Assembly (NCBI GenBank): GCA_002007315.1
Contig: LNZQ01000131.1
Span: 1-9,244 of the forward strand
Origin: Epulopiscium sp. Nele67-Bin004
Lineage (GTDB): Bacteria > Bacillota_A > Clostridia > Lachnospirales > Cellulosilyticaceae
Length of the DNA stretch: 9,244 bases
Reading direction: 5' to 3'
Part shown: positions 1-7,085 of the stretch, piece after piece
Layout of the letters: each line of letters opens with the position of its first letter
How positions within the stretch are numbered: the stretch's first letter is position 1
Program-made: the position numbers and the translations under genes
Notes under the pieces: generated by a model
Seen by the model: the letters and a program-made list of their open reading frames with translations, nothing else
Database searches by the model: none
What the model was told of the DNA's origin: nothing

Positions 1-2
1 GG

Positions 3-59
3 GGGATAGTGCCGAGGACAGATTCTATGAAGCAGGAAGATGCAAGACGAAAAACCTAA
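3..59 (+). CDS. Possible C-terminal tail of TnpB (partial, runs in from outside)
   Basis: Frame 3 is open from the window edge to TAA at 57-59 and encodes 18 residues, GIVPRTDSMKQEDARRKT. The MKQED segment near the end recalls the KQE-containing tails of many TnpB (IS605 OrfB family, RNA-guided nuclease) proteins. No zinc ribbon or RuvC-like motif falls inside the window. A competing reading in frame 2 is open from position 2 to a TAG at 104-106 (34 residues, containing EAGRCKT), so the frame is not settled. I prefer frame 3 because its CAG-GAA codons directly precede the hairpin, as CAA-GAA does at 9133-9138. Confidence 0.28.
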   Translation, partial: GIVPRTDSMKQEDARRKT

Positions 60-76
60 TAGGTATAAGTCGCATC
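39..76 (+). other. Bulged hairpin next to the element end
   Basis: Three nested complementary blocks are visible: GATGC (39-43) with GCATC (72-76), GAC (46-48) with GTC (69-71), and ACCT (54-57) with AGGT (61-64). An AA bulge and an asymmetric internal loop separate them, and the apical loop is AAT. There is no T-run after it, so it is not a standard terminator. Its place directly after the KQE-type codons suggests an element-end or omega-RNA structure, which is an inference. Confidence 0.4.
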
Positions 77-125
77 ACAGTAGAAATATATAGATTATGT
101 TAGATTTATATATATTTTTCGTATC

Positions 126-674
126 GGGAGCTTGCTTAAAGATGTTGCACTTGTTACACCAAATGTTGAGTGGGCAAAAGGCGAGGATAATCAAATGCAC
201 CCACAAAAGGGGTACACGTATTTGAAAGAACAATACCATTTGCCAGACGACATTTTAAATATCGTGCTACACCATGAAGAAATGTATGACGGCTCGGGCT
301 ACATGAAAAATTTAAAAGGCGAATCAATAACTTCAGGGGCACGAATTATTTCTATTGTAGATACATTTTACAAAATTAGAGCTGTATCTAAACATAGTTA
401 TAATGGGATTGAAGCAAACTTTACTAGATATAGCCTAAAGCTTGACCCAAACTTTTTGGAAATGTTTATTCAAACTGTTAAGCCGTATTTGCCAAATACA
501 TTGGTTGAATTAACAAGTGGTGATATTGCAGTTGTTACAAATGAAATACCGCCAAATCCGTTTCAACCTTATGTGCAAATTTTACGACCAAAGAAATTTG
601 CGGCGGGGCAAATATTATGTTTATCAAAAATGTTTGATGTAAACATAGAAAATTTAGTATATTATCTTGATTAA
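126..674 (+). pseudogene. HD-GYP domain protein (cyclic-di-GMP phosphodiesterase class), 5'-truncated
   Basis: The C-terminal two thirds of an HD-GYP protein is readable. Counting from the TTG at 132, the family motifs are H23-P24 with G27, the H47-H48-E49 cluster with DGSGY at 53-57, the RIISIVD segment ending at D77, and a C-terminal beta domain from about 117 (PYLP, LTSGDIAVV, NPFQPYV). HD-GYP proteins hydrolyse cyclic-di-GMP at a metal centre in the cytoplasm. Two things argue against function. First, the N-terminal helices are missing and homology begins right after the element-like end at 124, with no ATG or ribosome-binding site. Second, the segment aligned with the HD dyad (usually LLHD) reads LLKD, losing a metal-binding His. 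The GYP proline is also Met. The frame is open upstream only to a TAG at 81-83, and those extra residues do not look like the family. A short product from the TTG is possible but unlikely to be catalytic. Confidence 0.75.
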
Positions 675-690
675 TTGGAGAGATACTAAG

Positions 691-718
691 AAGGGCGACT
701 AACTACCGCTCTTTTTTT
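691..718 (+). terminator. Rho-independent terminator after the HD-GYP fragment
   Basis: AAGGGCG (691-697) pairs with CGCTCTT (707-713) with one G-T wobble, around a 9-nt loop, followed by a T run to 718. It lies 17 bases after the HD-GYP stop and separates that fragment from the chemoreceptor array. Confidence 0.75.
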
Positions 719-771
719 GTATTAAAACAATGAATATTTTATATAAAAATAATTAATTTTTGTTAATACGC

Positions 772-799
772 TGTTAAAAAAATTGTTATATTATATACT
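772..799 (+). promoter_or_regulatory. Putative sigma-A-type promoter of MCP1
   Basis: A TGTTAA box (772-777) and a TATACT box (794-799) are 16 bases apart, placing the start near 806 with a leader of about 27 bases before the ATG at 833. The -35 is weak. A second TGTTAA lies at 761-766, so the motif repeats with an 11-base period, about one helical turn. I see no good sigma-D/sigma-28 flagellar promoter (TAAA with a GCCGATA-like -10) here. Confidence 0.45.
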
Positions 800-832
800 T
801 ATAGCCAAAAAAAATAGCTTTAGGGGGAAATT

Positions 833-2806
833 ATGAAAGATAATGCAAAACTATCAGTAATATTGCGACGCTTGGTGTGTGTTTTAATAATCACCTTAGT
901 GTCGGTAAACGTTGTGTGGAAAATTTATGACATGGCAGAACTTATGCTTGATCAGGCACACATTAGAGTATGGGGGGTCACCGATGCTTCAGAGGCAAAG
1001 TTTGAAATTTGGGTTGAAGAAAAAACAACTTTTTTAGATGTGTTGGCTCATGAAATTGAATTTTATCAAGGTTATAAACAACTTGAGGAGCTTGAACCAC
1101 ATTTAGACGTTATGTCGGGTACGATAGAAGATATTATGACGTTATTTTTGGTGACAGTGCCAGACCATCAATGGATACATTCGGATTATTGGCGTCCTGA
1201 TGCAACTTTGGTGACCGAGGAACGTCCGTGGTATCAACCTGCGATGAATAGCACGGGGCTAATTATGACAGAGCCATTTCTTGATGCAACAAACAATTTA
1301 GTTATGTCAATAGCTAAAAAAATTGTAGATGAAAATGGACAAGATGCGGCAATTATAGTTATGAACGTATCGCTTGAAAGTCTTGGGACAATTATTGATA
1401 AAACTATGACAGATGATGGGCTATATTCTTTTATAGTAGACGAAAATAATAATATTTTGATGCACCCAGATAGAAGTGTTACACCTAGCGAAACGCAATT
1501 AATAAATTTAGTGGATACAAATGCTGACTATACAGCGGCTGAAAAAGCAGGGGCATTAAATGTAGTTATATGCAAAAATTTGTATGGTGAAAGCGTATTT
1601 TCAACATATGCAACTATACCACTAACTAATTGGAAAGTTGTTACAAACTATCCAACGAGCTATACACGTAATGCAGTTTTATCAGAAGTTTTTATAGGAA
1701 TTATTACAATGGTTGTAACTATAAGTATTGCTTCTATAGCTATTCGTAAGTTTGCGAACACGTATTTGTCACCGATCGGAGAGGTTGCAACAGCACTCAC
1801 AGAATTAAGCCAAGGAAATTTGAAAGTTGATGTGGAACATATTACTAACAATAGTGAAGAAATGCAAACTCTTACAAATTCATTACAAATAGTTTCAAAA
1901 AATTTAAACTTGTACATCGGAGAAATTTCAGAAATATTAACTACTTATTCAGAGGGCGATTTTAGAGCGCAGCCAAAGCAACAATATGTGGGGGATTTTC
2001 AAACTATAAAAACTTCTTTGATTTCAATTGCAGATAGATTGCGTCACCTACTATCAGACACGATGTCATCTACAACAGAAGTTACGCAAGCCGCAAATCA
2101 TATAGCGATGTCGGCATCAGAACTTGCCGAGGCGTCAACACAACAAGCTACAGTTTTGACACACTTTAGAGAAAATACTGCAATTGTTGCAGCAAACATC
2201 ATATCAAACTTAGAATCAGTTGATAAGTCTTACCATATTATTTGTGATATGGCAACAAAAGTTAATAAAAGCAAAGAAGTTTCAAATGAAATGGTTGAGG
2301 CAATGGGCAGCATAAGTAGCTCTATAAAGGAAATAATGGACATTATAGGTTCGATTGAGGATATTGCACAACAAACTAATTTGCTTGCACTAAATGCCAG
2401 TATAGAAGCAGCAAGAGCAGGAGAAGCAGGACGAGGCTTTACTATCGTGGCAAGCGAAGTTCGAGAATTGTCTACTAAAACGACTAACATAGTACAAGAA
2501 ATTTATGAAATTATTAAACACAACTTAGAGAGTGTTGCAGAAGGTGAAAAAATGGTAGCACATACGTTACAAGTTCTTGACGAAATTGTAGCAGCTAGTG
2601 ATGAAACAGCAACTGTTTCTAAAGATGTTAGAGATAAAGCATTGCACCAACGTGAAGCATTAAATCAAATTGTTGACGATACCGAACTATTGGCTACAGA
2701 AATTTCTAAAAATGCAGCGATTTCTGAAGAAAATGTAGCGATAAGCGAAGAATTAGCATCGCAAGCAGAAAGTTTAAAAGAACAAATGGATTACTTTGTA
2801 ATCTAA
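833..2806 (+). CDS. Methyl-accepting chemotaxis protein, dCache sensor (MCP1)
   Basis: A 657-residue transmembrane chemoreceptor that would sense an extracellular ligand and control CheA kinase through CheW. Order: membrane helix about 13-30; extracytoplasmic dCache-type sensor about 35-278, containing RPWY (131-134) and EPFLDA (147-152); second membrane helix about 281-304; HAMP about 306-358; a second HAMP-like module about 361-410 (GDF, YVGDF, IK); then the signalling coiled coil. The tip reads [20 protein letters not shown], with Glu525 near the turn and about 132 residues after it. Candidate methylation sites of the A-x-x-E-E-x-x-A/S type are at 629-636 and 636-643. There is no NWETF-like CheR tether. 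The ATG is preceded by AGGGGG five bases away. It is the most divergent of the four paralogues: it keeps Asp151 in the sensor but lacks the Tyr found five residues before the Arg in the others. It has its own terminator and is probably a separate transcription unit. The ligand is unknown. Confidence 0.93.
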   Translation: MKDNAKLSVILRRLVCVLIITLVSVNVVWKIYDMAELMLDQAHIRVWGVTDASEAKFEIWVEEKTTFLDVLAHEIEFYQGYKQLEELEPHLDVMSGTIEDIMTLFLVTVPDHQWIHSDYWRPDATLVTEERPWYQPAMNSTGLIMTEPFLDATNNLVMSIAKKIVDENGQDAAIIVMNVSLESLGTIIDKTMTDDGLYSFIVDENNNILMHPDRSVTPSETQLINLVDTNADYTAAEKAGALNVVICKNLYGESVFSTYATIPLTNWKVVTNYPTSYTRNAVLSEVFIGIITMVVTISIASIAIRKFANTYLSPIGEVATALTELSQGNLKVDVEHITNNSEEMQTLTNSLQIVSKNLNLYIGEISEILTTYSEGDFRAQPKQQYVGDFQTIKTSLISIADRLRHLLSDTMSSTTEVTQAANHIAMSASELAEASTQQATVLTHFRENTAIVAANIISNLESVDKSYHIICDMATKVNKSKEVSNEMVEAMGSISSSIKEIMDIIGSIEDIAQQTNLLALNASIEAARAGEAGRGFTIVASEVRELSTKTTNIVQEIYEIIKHNLESVAEGEKMVAHTLQVLDEIVAASDETATVSKDVRDKALHQREALNQIVDDTELLATEISKNAAISEENVAISEELASQAESLKEQMDYFVI

Positions 2807-2833
2807 GCCTACACTTGATTGTGGGCTTTTTTT
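2805..2833 (+). terminator. Rho-independent terminator overlapping the MCP1 stop codon
   Basis: AAGCCTACA (2805-2813) pairs with TGTGGGCTT (2820-2828), nine pairs with one T-G wobble, around a 6-nt loop, followed by more T to 2833. The 5' arm begins within the TAA stop of MCP1, so transcription should end here and MCP2 needs its own promoter. Confidence 0.85.
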
Positions 2834-2874
2834 ATGGCATCATATGAATAAATATGACAAAAGATAACTAGATG

Positions 2875-2903
2875 TTAACATTAAATTCATATATACTTAA
2901 AAT
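2875..2903 (+). promoter_or_regulatory. Putative sigma-A-type promoter for MCP2-MCP3-MCP4
   Basis: TTAACA (2875-2880) and TAAAAT (2898-2903) are exactly 17 bases apart, giving a start near 2910 and a leader of about 74 bases. The -35 box lies inside the perfect 10-bp palindrome ATGTTAACAT (2872-2881), which could be an operator. The leader contains the inverted pair TACT/AGTA around ATTGAA but no clear terminator or riboswitch. Confidence 0.55.
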
Positions 2904-2983
2904 ATAAGGCGTACTATTGAAAGTATAGGAGTAGAAAAGAGGACAATATTATTTAAAAATTAGCAATGGGGGAGAAATTTAAT

Positions 2984-4966
2984 ATGTACAATTTTAATTC
3001 GCTGGCAAGCAAATTGCGACGTAGAGTATATATATTAATTACTGTTTTGGTGTGCATAACAGTTGGATGGAAAATATATACTACGTCAAACATTTTGGTT
3101 ATTCAAGCACAAAAAGAAGTGAACAACATGTCTATGCTTGCTAGTACACAATATGAGGCTTGGATGAAAGAAAAAACTACGTTTATTAGGACGTTGGCAC
3201 ACGAAATTAATTTTTATAAAACGTTTGAGGACACCGAAACTTTGTATCAATATTTTATAGAAATTAAAGAAGATATTCCAGATGTTATAGATATATTTCT
3301 AGTTAGACTAAGAGATCAAACTATGGTGCATTCAGAAGGGTGGGTTCCAGATTCGTCGTATAATACAAGCGAACGCAATTGGTACAGAGACTCGTTAGCT
3401 TCAAACGATGTAGTTATAAGCGACCCGTTTTATAGCATTTCGCAAGACCAAGCGGTTGTTACAGTTTCAAGAACTGTTAAAGATGATTTTGGCAACGATG
3501 TAGCGGTTGTTGGTATGAGTGTTACGCTTAACACACTTGTTTCTATGACGGAAAATCTTGTTGAACAAGAAGGATTGTACGCTTTTGTTATGGACGCAGA
3601 GCAGAATATTATAATTCATTCTGATGAACAATTTGCTCCAAAAGAGGACAAACTTACAAACTTACTTACAGATACAAAAGCAAATTATACAAGTGTATTG
3701 CAAGCTGGTGAAGGAAATGTTACAAAAGCTAAAAACTTACTTGAAGCTGATGTGTATAGCACTTACAGAGATATATCACATACGGATTGGAAAATAGTTG
3801 CAAGTTATCCTGTAAGTTATACAACGGAAAATATTTTTATACAAGTATTAATTGGTTTTTTAATACTTTGCATAGCGGTTGTTATAAGTGTAATAGTTAT
3901 ACAACAATTTGTAAAAACATATTTGTCTCCAATAGAAGAAGTTGCAACAGCACTTGATGAAATAAGTCACGGGAATTTAAAAGTTGACGTTTCAAATCTG
4001 CCTACAAACAGTGTAGAAATACATTCTCTTACAGATTCATTACAAACAGTTACTAAACATTTAAAAAACTATATCGGAGAAATATCTGAAATTTTAACAA
4101 CGTATGCAGATGGAGATTTTAGACCTACGCCACAAGGTGAATACGTTGGGGATTTTAACGATATAAAAGAAGCGTTAGTTTCGATTTCAAGCAAGCTTAA
4201 AACATTGTTAGCTGATACGACAACTTCGGCAGATGAAGTTTATAAAGCCGCAACCGATATTGCCGCATCGGCAACAGAGCTTGCACATATCACGAGCGAA
4301 CAAGCAGGGTTATTAACTACATTTAGAGAAAATACTACAAATGTTGCAACAGATGTAATGGAAAATATTGAGGCAATTGATAAATCGTATGGATATATTT
4401 CAAATATGACGCAAAAGGCAGATAATAGCAAAGATGTAGCAAACGAAATGGTACAAGCTATGAGTAAAATTAGTACATCAACGAAAGAAGTTATGCAAAT
4501 TATAGGTTCAATTGAAGAAATAGCAGAACAAACAAATTTACTTGCCTTAAACGCAAATATCGAAGCTGCAAGAGCTGGTGAATCAGGTAGAGGGTTCACA
4601 ATTGTAGCAACTGAAGTTCGTGAATTGTCTGGAAAAACATCAGAAATAGTGCAAAATATTTATAATATGATGCAGGAAAATTTAGCTAGTGTTGAGGCAG
4701 GCGAAAAAATGGTAGAACTTACAGTTAAAGCTCTTGACGAAATTGTAGTATCAAGTAATGAAACCGCCACAGTTTCTCGAGAAGTTCGAGATAATGCTCT
4801 AAATCAACGTAAATCTTTAAATCAAATATTAAAAGACACGGAAATTTTATCCAATGAGATAAGCAAAAATGCTGCGATTTCACAAGAAAACGTTGCAATA
4901 AGCGAGGGTTTAGCAGCACAAGCAGATAGTTTAGAAACGCAAATGCATCACTTTATAATTGAATAA
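2984..4966 (+). CDS. Methyl-accepting chemotaxis protein, dCache sensor (MCP2)
   Basis: A 660-residue chemoreceptor and first gene of the probable three-gene operon. I start it at ATG 2984, not the in-frame ATG 2966: GGGGGAG (2968-2974) sits nine bases before 2984, and the resulting start ([16 protein letters not shown]) lines up with MCP3 and MCP4. Domains: basic N-terminus and membrane helix about 15-32; dCache-type sensor about 37-280, with Tyr126, Arg131, Trp133 and Tyr134; membrane helix about 284-307; HAMP about 308-362; second HAMP-like module about 364-412; signalling coiled coil to the end, with tip Glu527. The tip differs slightly from the paralogues ([21 protein letters not shown]). 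A methylation-type site AISQENVA lies at 631-638; the second site is altered (E641-G642). At positions where amino-acid-binding dCache domains usually carry Asp it has Ser151 and Ser179, so a ligand other than a plain amino acid is possible. Confidence 0.93.
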   Translation: MYNFNSLASKLRRRVYILITVLVCITVGWKIYTTSNILVIQAQKEVNNMSMLASTQYEAWMKEKTTFIRTLAHEINFYKTFEDTETLYQYFIEIKEDIPDVIDIFLVRLRDQTMVHSEGWVPDSSYNTSERNWYRDSLASNDVVISDPFYSISQDQAVVTVSRTVKDDFGNDVAVVGMSVTLNTLVSMTENLVEQEGLYAFVMDAEQNIIIHSDEQFAPKEDKLTNLLTDTKANYTSVLQAGEGNVTKAKNLLEADVYSTYRDISHTDWKIVASYPVSYTTENIFIQVLIGFLILCIAVVISVIVIQQFVKTYLSPIEEVATALDEISHGNLKVDVSNLPTNSVEIHSLTDSLQTVTKHLKNYIGEISEILTTYADGDFRPTPQGEYVGDFNDIKEALVSISSKLKTLLADTTTSADEVYKAATDIAASATELAHITSEQAGLLTTFRENTTNVATDVMENIEAIDKSYGYISNMTQKADNSKDVANEMVQAMSKISTSTKEVMQIIGSIEEIAEQTNLLALNANIEAARAGESGRGFTIVATEVRELSGKTSEIVQNIYNMMQENLASVEAGEKMVELTVKALDEIVVSSNETATVSREVRDNALNQRKSLNQILKDTEILSNEISKNAAISQENVAISEGLAAQADSLETQMHHFIIE

Positions 4967-4972
4967 TTACAG

Positions 4973-5004
4973 ATAAAAGTGAAATGTGTCGATTAATAAA
5001 AGTG
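4973..5004 (+). repeat. Direct repeat ATAAAAGTG x2 in the MCP2-MCP3 gap
   Basis: The 9-mer ATAAAAGTG occurs at 4973-4981 and again at 4996-5004, a 23-base period, in the 79-base gap between MCP2 and MCP3. No terminator hairpin is visible in the gap. The repeat could be a regulator site, an internal promoter element or chance in AT-rich DNA. Confidence 0.4.
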
Positions 5005-5045
5005 GGCCAAAATTATTTAACAGTATATAAGAAAAGGTGAAAATT

Positions 5046-7040
5046 ATGCAATATTTAGATAAAAATTCATTGGCATCAAAATTAAGACGTAGAGTATACG
5101 TATTAATTGTGTTATTATTAGTAACGTTAGTAGGTTGGAAAATATATGTTACGACAGAATATATGATAAAACAGGCACAAGATGACGTGGTAGATATGAC
5201 AGATTTTGCACAAACAGGGTTTGATGCTTGGCTTGATAAAAAATGTACGTTTATTAGCTCGTTATCAAGAGAAATTTCATTTAACACTAATTATACTGAT
5301 GAGTCTATCGAAAGTTTATTAGACTATTTTGGTGATATTGCCAATCAACGTGATGAAACGCTTGATATATTTTTTGTTAGAGCATCAGACCAAAAAATGA
5401 TACATTCAACGGGTTGGGTGCCAGATGCTGATTATGATGCAAGTGCTAGAGATTGGTATATAAATGCGTTATCATCGTCAGGGGCAGTAATTAGTGATCC
5501 GTTTCATAGCGTGTCTGCTAATCAAATGGTTATAACTATTACAGAAAAAGTTATAGATAATGACGGAAATATTGCAGGAGTTGTTGGTATGAGTGTTTCA
5601 ACAGAAACTCTTAGCGATATTATTATTGACCTTGTTGTAGAAGATGGTGTTACTGGTTTTGTCATAGACAGTGAAAAAAATATTATTATTCACCCAAATG
5701 ATGATTTTAAACCAACAGCAGATTTTACTAAAAATTTATTAACTGCAACTAATGGAGACTTTTCAAATGTGTTTCAACAAAGTGCTGGAAATGTTGTAAT
5801 TGCTAAAAATTTGGTTGGCGAAAGAGTTTATAGCACATATAAAGAATTAACATTTACAGATTGGCGAATTGTTGCAACATACCCAAGTTCGTATACGATA
5901 AACAATATCGTAAAACAAATCTTGATATCGTTAGTAATATTTATGATTGCGGTTGGTATAAGTATTGTTGTTATCCAAAAATTTGTTAAGACTTATTTTT
6001 CGCCAATAGATCAAGTTGCAGATGCACTTGATGAACTTAGTCGTGGTAACTTGCGCATAGACGTATCAGGACTTACAAAAAACAGTACAGAAATGGAAGT
6101 TCTTGCAGGTTCATTACAAACTGTTACAAAAAACTTAAATACTTATATAGGCGAAATTTCTAACGTTCTTACAACATATGCTGAGGGAGATTTTAGATAC
6201 GTTCCAGAAGGACATTACGTTGGAGCGTTTGATAAAATCAAAGAAGCTTTAATTGCTATTGCAGGGAAGCTTAGAAAGCTACTATCCGATACAACGCTCT
6301 CGGCAGATGAAGTTAGTAGAGCATCAACAGAACTTGCAGAGTCTTCGATGGAACTTGCAAATATTACGAGTGACCAAGCTGGATTATTAAGGAATTTTAG
6401 AGAAAATACTATAAATGTTACAGCTGATATAATGGAAAATATTGAGGCAATAGATAAGTCGTATGGATATATTACAGCTATGACAGAAAAAGCAGATAGC
6501 AGTAAACATGTTGGCGATGAACTTGTTCAGGCGATGGAAGGAATTAGCTCATCTACAAAAGAGATTATGCAAATTATCGGTTCGATTGAAGAAATTGCAG
6601 GGCAAACAAACTTGCTTGCACTTAATGCAAGTATCGAGGCAGCCAGAGCAGGAGAAGCAGGACGAGGCTTTACAATCGTTGCAACTGAAGTACGTGAACT
6701 GTCGGCTAAAACAGCAGAAATCGTACAAAACATTTATACAATAATACAAGATAACTTACAAAGTGTTGAGACGGGTGAAAAAATGGTTGAACTTACAACT
6801 AAAACACTTGAAGAAATTGTGTCAGCTAGTAGCAAAACTGCAACTGTGTCCCGTGAAGTTAGAGATAATGCGTTGAAACAACGTGATTCGTTGGAGCAAA
6901 TAGTTAAAGATACAGAAACGCTATCAAACGAAATTAGTAGAAATGCAGCAATTGCAGAAGAAAATGTTGCAATAAGCCAAGAACTTGACGCTCAGTCAGA
7001 TAGTCTTGACGCACAAATGCATCATTTTATTATTGAATAA
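5046..7040 (+). CDS. Methyl-accepting chemotaxis protein, dCache sensor (MCP3)
   Basis: A 664-residue chemoreceptor, second gene of the probable operon. I use ATG 5046 rather than the in-frame GTG at 5037, because AAAGGTG (5033-5039) is then a ribosome-binding site seven bases upstream and the N-terminus ([18 protein letters not shown]) matches MCP4. Domains: membrane helix about 17-35; dCache-type sensor about 40-284, with Tyr130, Arg135, Trp137 and Tyr138; membrane helix about 288-311; HAMP about 312-366; second HAMP-like module about 368-416; signalling coiled coil with tip Glu531 and 133 residues after it. Two overlapping methylation-type sites are present, AIAEENVA (635-642) and AISQELDA (642-649). 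Ser155 and Ser183 replace the Asp residues usual in amino-acid-sensing dCache domains. It is the same length as MCP4 and aligns with it without obvious gaps, so the two are probably the most recent duplicates. Confidence 0.93.
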   Translation: MQYLDKNSLASKLRRRVYVLIVLLLVTLVGWKIYVTTEYMIKQAQDDVVDMTDFAQTGFDAWLDKKCTFISSLSREISFNTNYTDESIESLLDYFGDIANQRDETLDIFFVRASDQKMIHSTGWVPDADYDASARDWYINALSSSGAVISDPFHSVSANQMVITITEKVIDNDGNIAGVVGMSVSTETLSDIIIDLVVEDGVTGFVIDSEKNIIIHPNDDFKPTADFTKNLLTATNGDFSNVFQQSAGNVVIAKNLVGERVYSTYKELTFTDWRIVATYPSSYTINNIVKQILISLVIFMIAVGISIVVIQKFVKTYFSPIDQVADALDELSRGNLRIDVSGLTKNSTEMEVLAGSLQTVTKNLNTYIGEISNVLTTYAEGDFRYVPEGHYVGAFDKIKEALIAIAGKLRKLLSDTTLSADEVSRASTELAESSMELANITSDQAGLLRNFRENTINVTADIMENIEAIDKSYGYITAMTEKADSSKHVGDELVQAMEGISSSTKEIMQIIGSIEEIAGQTNLLALNASIEAARAGEAGRGFTIVATEVRELSAKTAEIVQNIYTIIQDNLQSVETGEKMVELTTKTLEEIVSASSKTATVSREVRDNALKQRDSLEQIVKDTETLSNEISRNAAIAEENVAISQELDAQSDSLDAQMHHFIIE

Positions 7041-7072
7041 GTAACATTTTTGACACAAACCAATAGACGACG

Positions 7073-7078
7073 AGGAGG
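7073..7078 (+). promoter_or_regulatory. Strong ribosome-binding site of MCP4
   Basis: A perfect AGGAGG lies seven bases before ATG 7086. It decides the start against an in-frame TTG at 7050, which would add 12 Arg-rich residues and place the AGGAGG inside the gene. The MCP3-MCP4 gap is only 45 bases and contains no terminator. Confidence 0.8.
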
Positions 7079-7085
7079 AAAAGTT

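Larger units (their letters stand above)
1..124 (+). mobile_element. Probable right end of an IS200/IS605-type (tnpB) element
   Basis: This stretch differs in texture from the AT-rich genes that follow. It holds a short open tail ending at 57-59, then a bulged hairpin (39-76), then an AT-rich run ending in ATTTTTCGTAT (114-124). HD-GYP homology starts immediately after that, at about 126. In IS200/IS605 elements the tnpB gene commonly ends in a KQE-type tail, followed by a hairpin and the right end without terminal inverted repeats. The order seen here fits that pattern, and a second copy of the same order and the same 11-mer lies at 9132-9218. The rest of the element would lie outside the window. 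The assignment is inferred from layout and tail similarity only; the transposase domains are not visible. Confidence 0.4.

Noticed and set aside
84..117. AAATATATA (84-92) facing TATATATTT (109-117) as a hairpin or terminator
   Set aside because: Only A-T pairs around a 16-base loop in AT-rich DNA; too weak to call.
761..832. Sigma-28/sigma-D flagellar promoter before MCP1
   Set aside because: No TAAA plus GCCGATA-like pair at correct spacing; the sigma-A-like pair fits better.
2834..2983. Riboswitch (cyclic-di-GMP type) in the MCP2 leader
   Set aside because: Chemoreceptor leaders in Clostridia can carry these, but the conserved GEMM-type core sequences are absent and the leader is short and AT-rich.
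4240..4599. 119-codon open frame on the minus strand inside MCP2, with similar minus-strand frames at the same place in MCP1 and MCP3
   Set aside because: It mirrors the low-stop signalling region of the MCP genes, recurs because the paralogues are similar, and has no ribosome-binding site or recognisable product.
4967..5287. Minus-strand open frame crossing the MCP2-MCP3 gap
   Set aside because: Most of it is antisense to the MCP3 start, and the composition is typical of AT-rich shadow frames.
6508..6744. Plus-strand open frame overlapping MCP3, with a counterpart at 8551-8766 in MCP4
   Set aside because: Both are out-of-frame shadows at the same point of paralogous genes; the products are Lys/Gln-rich with no family resemblance.
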